A DNA stretch of 64,000 nucleotides from Trifolium pratense (taxonomy: Eukaryota > Streptophyta > Magnoliopsida > Fabales > Fabaceae): positions 41,966,338-42,030,337 of the forward strand of contig NC_060059.1 of NCBI RefSeq assembly GCF_020283565.1. The letters run 5' to 3'. Positions 55,373-64,000 of this stretch are shown here, in pieces. The notes beneath the pieces were generated by a model. The model had not been told where the DNA came from. It saw nothing but the letters and a program-made list of their open reading frames with translations, and did not search any database. Every line of letters begins with the position of its first letter. The stretch's first letter is position 1. The translations under genes were made by a program, and so were the position numbers.

Positions 55373-57221
55373 CATGGACTTGAAGTTGCATACTGAGATT
55401 TCTTCCTCACAAAATGATGTTGTGGTGACTGGTGGTGCTTGTTGAAAGGTGAAGAAGAAACTTGGTATGAATATTTTGCTTCATTACCCTCCTAACCTGC
55501 TGTACTACCCTACTATCAATTTTCTGTATACTGAGACTATATCACATTAACTCTTTTACATAATGATTTTGTGTTTGTATTTATATTATCTTTCTATTCA
55601 TTCCATTCTTTGTTGTCTCATAAATCATTATGATGCATTGGATTGTGGAGGCTTGTTCTAAGATAAATAAATACATTGAGGTTCCATATTTTAATCAAGA
55701 GACACTGTTTATGTGAGATGGTAATTAGTAGAAATATACATGTGATATGACAGCTATATAATCAAATACGTGTTGGCTTTAACATTATTATGTCTGGTTG
55801 CCGACTTGTTCCATTGACACATACAACTAACTTACAAGAACTAATAAGACAACCTCTTTGTCTCTGCTGTTAACTTGTAGTAAGAAACAATTCAGCCTGA
55901 CTTTTCTGCTTAACAACATAAATTTTTTAAGCAAACAAAGAACAAATAAAAAACATGCATATAGCTAAAGAATGGTAAGTGTGTTTAGAAAATTTAAAAC
56001 TGGAACATTGCGGTAGCTTTGAAGCTACTTCACTCTAGAGAATGATGAAAAGGATTTTGAGACAATGCGTAATAGATATTCGGTGCACTTATTTGATTCA
56101 TGATTGTGGCAACTTCGTCATTGATGATCTAATCTCATTTTAAAGAAGTCTTTCATCCAATGATGAAGTTGTCACAATCATAATCTTGAAATAATAGTTT
56201 ATCATTCTCCTTTTAGCTATGTAAAGCTAGTCAATTGAAACCAGCAAAAGAACCTGGTGCATAAATGGGAGTCTAGAACCACCTAAAATTTCAAATGTGC
56301 CCCCATTAACATTCAAAGCTTAAAAATAGACGTTGAAAATCTCATGATGAGGTCTTATGTATTTTTTGTACAAGATTTTAGAGGATAGGGTTTTGTAAGA
56401 AGCTCATAATCTGGTCGATTATATTAAGTTTTTCCTAGGCTAGATTATCTTTAAAAAAAAAATTGCTGAGTAATTTATTCAACAACTAATGAGAATTAAC
56501 TATATAAGAAACCCAAAAGGTAAAAAAAAAAGGTGATAGAAATAAGATTACGGATAGAGAACTCCATAGATTTCGTCAAAAATTCCCCGACTTAAAAAAA
56601 CAAATACAGCTACAAAACTTGTGAGCTGACACAGCTTGTCCTATTCACTTTCCTTTACATAAAAAACTCCGTCAAAGTTCTAAATAGTTAAAACAATTGA
56701 TTTGGTCATGAAAGATACGTGGTTGTCTTGTTAATCCTATTAATCATTGAAAAGTTCTGAAAATTTAATATAGAGTTGAAAGTCCTTTACATTAAGGAAT
56801 GAGTCATACAAACACCTATATCCACCAAATTCCAACCAACCAATATAGACCTTTGTAATGATCATCTTTCCAAATGGAAATTTTCCTAATAACGTCCAAC
56901 TTTAACCAAAGGCATGGATGAAATGAAAGTATATAAATTATAAAAGTTCTAACAATGACTGTGGATCAAACTTTAACTTAAATTCAACTTGATAAATATC
57001 ATGCTATTAATAATTTACAATTCAACACTCAAACTCAACAATATTAAAATTTAGAGAGATAAGTAGCCACAAGAGAAAATTAATATTGTTCCATCACACA
57101 ATATAAATTTATACAGAAAATGTACAAGCCAACATGAAAAAAATGAGCAGTGGAAATATACAAGCAGAAAAGAAGTAAAATCCTTCACATTTGTGTAGCA
57201 GCTTCGTTCTGTACAGTTAAC
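55373..57221. other. Convergent 3' regions of IPK1 and the SFH gene
   Basis: The IPK1 3' UTR probably runs to about 55.6 kb (AATAAATA near 55667). The SFH 3' UTR lies left of 57222. At 56101-56180 a short inverted pair (TGATTGTGGCAACTTCGTCA and TGACGAAGTT-like TGATGAAGTTGTCACAATCA) could form a hairpin of about 20 bp arms. No gene is visible. Confidence 0.5.
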
Positions 57222-60200
57222 TCAAAACCAGCACAACTTCCTTTTCTGTTTTACAAAAAGAGATTGTACATTTAAAGAGTTTCCATGCAAGATAGTGTCA
57301 AGTATTTGAACTTTGAAACTATACAAAATGCAAATATATTTGACTTACCTCGAATTTTCTTCTTTCCTGACTGTCTATGTATGCCATAAGTTCTTCTTGT
57401 CTAATCAAAGCATCGTATAAAGCCTGTTTAACAAATAGAAAACACTTGTCTTTATACATATACCAAATTTATTGAACAGTTTAGCACTCAGCTAATCTTA
57501 GTTTAAACGGCAATGGCCAGGTGCCGAGGGATTGTATAAAAAGTGAATAAATAGTGTGAAAATATATATGGTCGGCCACAGAGTAAGCACGTAAGTTTTT
57601 CAATGCATGTCTAACACAGATCAAGTTTGCCTGACCCGTGAGATATAACAAAGATCTCACAGGTGCAATTTGGTAGACAAGAACCTCGACTCTAAGCAGT
57701 AATCTACCTACAGGTCAAGTGCATAACCTCAGACTCGGGAAATATGCTTATAATTTGTTTACATTTAATGTTTCAGGTTTATCTAAATAAACATGTTACT
57801 TAGTTAAGTTATAACTTGACATTCACAATCAGAATATGATAACTGAGCAGAGTATTGGTGGACAGGCAAATTCGTTGGCAAATGATATCACAAAATACAA
57901 TATTTTTCCTTGAAATTGAGAACTAATAAAACATCAGGAATTTCATTTTATTTAGTTTGAAGCAATAAGGCAAGTTTAATTTTTTAAGTGAAATGCAGTT
58001 ACCTTCTTTGTAGTGATCAATTCAGCTTCCAAGGCATCCACGCGATAAACAGCAGCATTCAGCAGCTCCTCTTTCTCACCTGGCATTACATTAGGTTTTG
58101 ACTGCAGCATTTCAACCTTCTCTTCAAGCTCACAAAGGCGTTTCAAAGCAGACGGGACAAGTTCTTCCTTTGTCGATGTGGGAGCAGGTGATGGGGGACG
58201 AGATTCTTCCTTGTTTATTGGTTGGACACAGTCGGAGTCATTTTCCTTTATTCCCTTAGTCATACGAAATGCTATTGAACGAGCAAAAGTAAAAATGGCA
58301 ACAAAGAAGCCAATGATAATAGCCCATATATATGCACGTTTTCCATCCGATCCTCCAGTCCTTAATTGATATTTTTCTGCAACAAATAACAAATACATTA
58401 CTAACAAACATACATATTTTTCTTAGACGCAAATAACGAGTAAAATATCAATCAAAAATTCAATAACTATGCATCAAGTGTGAAGTGTCCAACCTGTTGT
58501 GCTATGTGAGTTTTGAGTCGTGACTTGTTTCTCCATCCATGCAACATCGACAGTCTTGTCAACCATCGGAACGTACTCATCATACTCAGGGAAACCGACA
58601 GAAAGACCAGCCCTACCAGCCAACCTTGCCTGGACAAACACCAAAGCAATTGTATTTAATTCAGAGTAAAAGGTATCTAGATCTAATTTATCTTTTGTTT
58701 CGTTCGTTTTGCAACAACAATATCAAATCCCATGGCCACTTACTTCTTCATGGACAGGAGTCAACCTAGGGTTTGTATAATTCCCACTTGCTTTGGGGGA
58801 AGTGATATCTTCAACTTCAGACCCTGATTCTCCTGTTGATGTATCACTACTTCTTATCTGCCCCCAAAATCCAAACAAAGAGCTTATCAGAAATATGCAA
58901 TCCGAAAAATTCTAATATATGACGTATCTAAGACGGAATTAGAAACTATACCATTGGATAAGATGCCTTGTCACATTGAATCACTCTCCCCTCATCATTA
59001 GAAATCGTTACTATTTGTCTAGGACATTGTATTTCACCATTGAGAACCATCTGCATACATACTACTGCTTTAGCTGAGTTACAAAGAAGCCATTACAAGA
59101 TAACTGGTATATATTTCGGAAGAAACAAAGTCTAAAATCTACATAATAAGAAGAAAAGAACCTTTAAAATGTTAGGATCTTGCCATGGCCCTTTATCAGA
59201 CCTCATACAACCGCCTTGATCTATACAAGTACAACTGCCACCAAGAAATTCTGGCAGCTCACTGAAAAACCACACAGATAGTGAGAATGTCAAATGATAA
59301 TGCAAGTTGATTGAAAAATAACACAATTAAGAACAGGAATGTGTAGTAGTTACCTGGCATCAATAATTTCAAACAACTTATTCTGGAACTTGTTTCCAAG
59401 AACCTAATGAAACATCAGAATATTAATTAATTTAATTAATGCTATATATACACTATAGATTAGTCTGTCAACCGTAAAAGTTTGTTATTAGATTGAAATA
59501 CTAAAGTAAACAAATATAGTTAATAACTCAAATAACTAATACATACATTTATCTTTGAACTAGTTTTGGGATCAATGAATGTTTTCACCGTGTTCCAAAG
59601 CAGCTTGAAACCAGGACCAGCATTGATTATAAACATTCGGCATAGTGTCTGCATTGAATCATTTACAGGTTAGAATGGCGAATAAAACAATTAAGTTTCA
59701 GAAGCCATGAAGAATTGAAAACTATCAAAAAAATTATGATTAAAGTAACATACTTCAGGATAGTAATCACCGTCAATTTTCTGCAGCCGCATGATTAGTT
59801 CCCGTGCAGTCTTTGTGAAGTTTTTGAAACCCTACGAAGCATAAGAATAATGCAAACACATTATTGACTAAATTTAAGTCAAAATGGTTCCAAGGAAACT
59901 TTCAATTAAAGATCATTTATACAGTAAACTTACCACACCATGAACATCCAAAATGGTTGTACTGGAATCTATATGTCTCTTGGCAGCAATAGAACAAGCA
60001 GGAAACTTAACTGCAAACGTTTTCTCAAAACCCTGTACATGGTATTTTAAATACCTTTCCATGGTAGTTACTTGCATAAGCTTATTGGGATCAACTTTAC
60101 CTAGTCTCTCAATATAAATAGGTCTTCCTTCCTTATCAACACCATGATAACCATGTGGATAGTATTGCATGACTTCGTCCAGCTCGCTAAACTCAAAATC

Positions 60201-61747
60201 CTAGAGAGAAAGAGAGGAAACCAAAGCGGGTATTGTATGAACAATGGATTCAAGAAAACTAAAATGTACGGATGATCGATTCAAACATGATCAATCAAAG
60301 AAGAAAACCAAATAAAAGGTTTAGTATACTTTTCTATATTGGATGACTCACCTCCATAATTGTATCGGTACCATACTCTTTCCTCCATTGGATCATGTTG
60401 GCCCACATCTGCTTTGCCTTCTCAATGTCAAATTTCCTTGCTTTCAAGAATCTACAAAAAAAAAAAAGTCAGATAATTCAAATTTTAAATTTAATCCAAG
60501 GTGAACAAGTCATTTGTAAAATCTCTAGTTTGAATTTGCAACGATATCCTCTATGCAAAGCACAAAATGTAGTGATTGAAACCAATCTACATAGATGACT
60601 CGTTGATTTAGTTCTGTAGTTGTAGGGTTCAAATTTGGTCCCGAACATTAAAAAGAATTCCAAAATGATCTCTGAGATAGAAAATCTTTAGTCACATAGT
60701 CACATTAGTACATCAAAGACAGTTTAGGGACCGAATTGAACAACCCAAAAGGATTAATCTAATCGAGAATTTTCAATTTCATCGACTATTTTTGAATTTC
60801 GCTAATTATAGAAACCAATTTACCCAACACCTACAATTTCAAAAACTAAATTGGTGAATCTAATCAGAGGTATAACAAAATCAATTAACCATGCATTTAT
60901 TATGATATTAAAAATGATATTTATCTAATCCTCATTTAGTTAAATTAACTGGGAATCAATAGGGAGCAGTAACCTCAATAATGTATGATAGTCATCAAGT
61001 CTTGATGGCAACAAATTATCTGAAATAAGTAAATGTCGAAAACCATCCACTGCTTGTAACTCCTTAACATCTCGAACGTCCTCAATTGCAAGTGAATTAC
61101 TCCGACTTGCATTCTTTCTCCGGCTTTTCTTCCTAAGAGAATGCCTAAATTTACTCGAAGCATTTATGGCTTTCTTTTTCAAACTCCCAATTCTTGTTCG
61201 CCGATCATCTTCCGAATTCTCAAAATCTGATTTTCTCTCCCTTCTTTCATCATGATGACCAGAAAAACCTTCAAAACCTAATCAACAAAGTTCCAATTCA
61301 ATAATCCAGAATTAAAACCAAATGCAGAAGTCAATGAGATATAAATTCATTTCATAAAGGATTAGCGACGCAGATTGTTGTCAGCTTATCTTTCGTTCCT
61401 GTGTAATTATCTTGAATATATAACTTCAACTAATTAATCAAAATTATTTTAATCAACATTTCAGATATGAAAATGAGATTATACCAAAAATCATTACTAA
61501 TTTGTTGAACCTAATACTAATACAGTATTATGTATATATGTATTAATTAATCTTAATATTAATCTAAATTCAGCTCAATTAACCTCAATTATAGTTAATT
61601 CAGTGACCTAAATCAGTATATAAGATAATTGGATTCAAGATTCATCAAAAGATAATTTAATAAAAATTCATAAAAAAATAAAAATAAAAATAAAAAACTC
61701 AAAAAAATCTTACATGGACGAGCGAAGCGATCAAGAGGACCTGACAT
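57222..61747 (-). CDS. Sec14-like phosphatidylinositol transfer protein, SFH class with nodulin-type C-terminus
   Basis: Binds and presents phosphatidylinositol/phosphatidylcholine and supports polarised membrane phosphoinositide signalling (the COW1/SFH family). Exons, minus strand: 61714-61747, 60974-61277, 60352-60451, 59934-60200, 59754-59831, 59547-59648, 59354-59403, 59162-59261, 58952-59050, 58744-58857, 58494-58629, 58003-58376, 57349-57423, 57222-57245; 618 codons in one frame. A basic, Ser-rich N-terminus ([12 protein letters not shown]) is followed by the CRAL-TRIO N domain (about 75-146) and the Sec14 lipid-binding domain (about 147-345), with [33 protein letters not shown] and [13 protein letters not shown] hydrophobic segment (about 476-498) may be a membrane span. 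A coiled coil (about 530-610) and a short KRKLCWF tail follow. The last segment resembles the nodulin Nlj16-like domain of legume and Arabidopsis family members. Exact SFH number not assigned. Confidence 0.93.
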
Positions 61748-63155
61748 GTGGAGAATGAATTGGTAAACAAAAATTGTTGAATTTTTTGTGAATTAAAGGA
61801 AGCATGAAAATAGAAAGTATGAAACAGGGGAATAAAAAACTGAAACAGAACAAAATTTAGAATTTAGAATATAAAGATCAAATTTTAGTTTCTTTTTTTG
61901 TTTTATAGTAGGTGTCGGCAGAAAAGGAAAAAAAATTGATTATTGGAATAAATTAATAAACGGTGAAACTGATGAAAAAAAGTTAAAAAGCTGTATAAAT
62001 TAAAGTCAGAGATGGTTACCTCTTTCAACTTGCCAAGGCCGCCACTAATATTAATTTTTTAAAAAAATTATATACTTTCTTTGGGCATGTTGCCTTGTTA
62101 CAAAAAAGAATATATTTTTTGAGTCATGCCAAAAAAGAATATTATATACGTTGATGTGATTTTTTTAATATTATATATTATTTAAATATAAATAAAATAG
62201 TTATGGATAAAAAAAAAATTACTTAGACAAACTTATCTCATATCATTATTTAAAAATTAAAATGTGGCCACTTAAATACTTATCTATTTTTTAAAATAAT
62301 TTTTCATCTTTCAGAAGAAGCCGGTGGAGTTTCATTTTCACACATTGCACTATTTCTTGTTTTTCATTACGACAAATTCATGTATATTTTTTAGTTTTAA
62401 TCTTCTAATTATCATAAACAAGGAGACAGTTCGACGCTCTAAATTCTAATAAAAAATTATTTTTACCATAATTCAATTTTTTTTCAAACTATTCATCTTG
62501 AAAAGACACCCGCCATGTCTATTTCTATAGGCCCACTATTTATTTTACGAAACTAGAGTACATCCAAATTCCAAGTTGTCATCTTCTATTTTCCCCTTCA
62601 TTTTATTTTTCCATTCATTATTTTTTTTTTTATTTGTTGTTCATTCATTATTTTATTACATTGTATATCATTATGTCAAATTTGTATAGTATAATAATAT
62701 GGAGTTAATATTAATTAACCAAAAGTCAATCATGTATAGTTTAACTGAGTTGTACTTCAACTACTATATATTCTATTAAGAAATCACAAAATCACAAACT
62801 CACATAAAGTTGATGAGTACTTAGTATTAATCAATATTTTAGGTGTAATGTGCACGAGTTGGGGGCCAAAAGCATGTATGGACAAGAATGGCTTTCCTTC
62901 AACCGAAGGCATTATTTGACCTTTCATTCACCCTATTATAATTAAATTTAAAGGTATAATATAATAACATCATTCACCTTATTGTAGACCCTGTGGCATT
63001 GCATTGACATGCTTATATTTACAATTAGTTGATTAGGACATGTGAAAAATGAAAGACGGTTGTTTACTTGTTTACATAAATTAATGTCTTGCTTAATTAT
63101 GTAGTAATGTTTAAGAAATGATGATACTTTGACATCATCGTACTTTTAATATGTA
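61748..63155. other. Upstream region of the SFH gene
   Basis: Probable 5' UTR and promoter in the first few hundred bases. The rest is AT-rich with no recognisable feature. Confidence 0.4.
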
Positions 63156-63159
63156 TGTA

Positions 63160-63382
63160 AGGTGTAAGTTATAATAAAAGATACAAAATAAAAAAGAAAT
63201 AGAGACAGAGATAAATGTAAGAATAATAGGCCTTGCCTTTTCATTACATTGTGATAGGTTATATACAAAGAGAGTTTTCTATACAATCATGACTCATCAA
63301 ATACAATTATTGACTAATCAAATATAATTATTACTAATCAAATATAATTATTGCTAATCAAATACAATAATAGTCTAATACA
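63160..63382 (-). repeat. 3' LTR of a second copia element
   Basis: The LTR's inner border is clear: CTAATACA ends at 63382, next to a purine tract (complement of CCCCCGTA, 63383-63390). Degenerate CTAATCAAATA(C/T)AATTATT units repeat at 63289-63365. The outer border is uncertain; TGTAAG at about 63157 or 63215 are candidates. Confidence 0.6.
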
Positions 63383-63995
63383 CCCCCGTAGTCGAAACTG
63401 AAGGTTGACGAATGTTGAGACTATCACGAAAATCTTCAAAGAGTTGCAACGGAAGTCCTTTGGTAAATATGTCAGCAATCTGGTAACGAGAGGGAACATG
63501 TAAGACTCGTACTTGGCCGCGAGCAACTTTTTCACGCACAAAATGTATATCCATCTCGATGTGTTTGGTGCGCTGATGTTGAACTGGGTTGCCGGATAGA
63601 TAAACTGCACTCACATTATCACAATAGACTAGAGTTGCTGTTGTAACTGGACAATATAGTTCTAATAGTAAGTTTCTGATCCAACAAGATTCAGACACTA
63701 CATTAGCTACTCCGCGGTACTCGGCTTCTGCACTAGACCGAGAAAGAGTGTGTTGGCGTTTGGCAGACCATGAAATCAAATTGTCCCCAAGATAAACACA
63801 ATAGCCAGAGGTGGATCGTCTAGTGTCTGGGCAACCAGCCCAATCTGCATCGGTGTAAGATACCAATTTGCTAACAGAGGAGGGATATAAGTGAAGGCCA
63901 AAATCAAGAGTGCCGTGAATATACCGAATGATACGCTTTAGAGCTGACATATGTTGCGTTTTAGGGTCATGCATGAATAAGCACACTTGTTGCAC
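63375..63995 (-). CDS. Copia polyprotein, C-terminal part (end of RT and RNase H), cut by the window edge
   Basis: The readable frame holds RNase H motifs SYTDADWAGCPDTRRSTSGY, SRSSAEAEYRGV, VYCDNVSA and HQRTKHIEMD, then ADIFTKGLP, all typical of Ty1/copia. It differs clearly from the element at 11-15 kb, so it is another family. The frame continues beyond 64000; whether the element is complete cannot be seen. Confidence 0.93.
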   Translation of the reverse strand: MQQVCLFMHDPKTQHMSALKRIIRYIHGTLDFGLHLYPSSVSKLVSYTDADWAGCPDTRRSTSGYCVYLGDNLISWSAKRQHTLSRSSAEAEYRGVANVVSESCWIRNLLLELYCPVTTATLVYCDNVSAVYLSGNPVQHQRTKHIEMDIHFVREKVARGQVRVLHVPSRYQIADIFTKGLPLQLFEDFRDSLNIRQPSVSTTGVY

Positions 63996-64000
63996 AGCGT

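Noticed and set aside
1..64000. CRISPR array, bacterial operon or phage system
   Set aside because: No spaced identical repeats or prokaryotic gene layout are present; splice sites, LTR elements and MITEs show a plant nuclear genome.
1..64000. tRNA or rRNA genes
   Set aside because: Only tRNA-derived SINE-like fragments with A- and B-box-like pieces were seen; none can fold into a full cloverleaf from what I could read.

Overview
This is a stretch of plant nuclear DNA. It is very AT-rich, its genes are split by many introns, and it is crowded with plant transposons. The protein matches (JMT-like SABATH methyltransferases, IPK1, a Sec14/nodulin-type SFH protein) and the repeat families suggest a legume, plausibly Medicago or Trifolium-like. 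The species assignment is inference only.

Positions 1-50000 hold a tandem array of four carboxyl methyltransferase genes of the SABATH family, all on the minus strand. Their sequence is closest to the jasmonate O-methyltransferase (JMT) type. All four share one exon plan: 78-bp exon 1, long exon 2, 273-bp exon 3, last exon about 330-370 bp. Copy 1 (705-3250, 374 codons), copy 2 (18186-29818, 381 codons) and copy 3 (38059-41119, 383 codons) can each be read through without a stop. Copy 4 (44421-49838) is broken in exon 2 by about 2.5 kb of a 5'-truncated hAT transposon. The copies differ mostly in what has landed in their introns and promoters. Copy 2 carries a 4.1-kb gag-only LTR element and several MITEs in intron 1, and about 2.8 kb of extra sequence in intron 3. 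The promoter blocks of copies 1 and 2 are pushed away from their start codons by insertions.

Between copies 1 and 2 lies a complete 4.86-kb Ty1/copia retrotransposon (10831-15687). It has identical 232-bp LTRs, a 5-bp target duplication and an uninterrupted 1452-codon gag-pol frame, so it looks young. A palindromic minisatellite lies at 16729-17275. Between copies 2 and 3 are MITEs with clear target duplications, an old copia LTR interrupted by a Mutator-like element, and a worn TRIM. A second, fresh TRIM with identical LTRs (50491-50845) sits inside a foldback element upstream of copy 4.

The right third is ordinary gene space. IPK1, inositol-pentakisphosphate 2-kinase (52291-55372, plus strand, 7 coding exons, 446 codons), makes phytate. 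A Sec14-like phosphatidylinositol transfer protein of the SFH class (57222-61747, minus strand, 14 exons, 618 codons) lies tail to tail with it. The window ends inside the 3' part of a second copia element (minus strand, from about 63.2 kb to the edge).

The methyltransferases probably methylate small carboxylic acids such as jasmonate. IPK1 and the SFH protein act in inositol phosphate and phosphoinositide metabolism. Nothing in the sequence links the two groups functionally.
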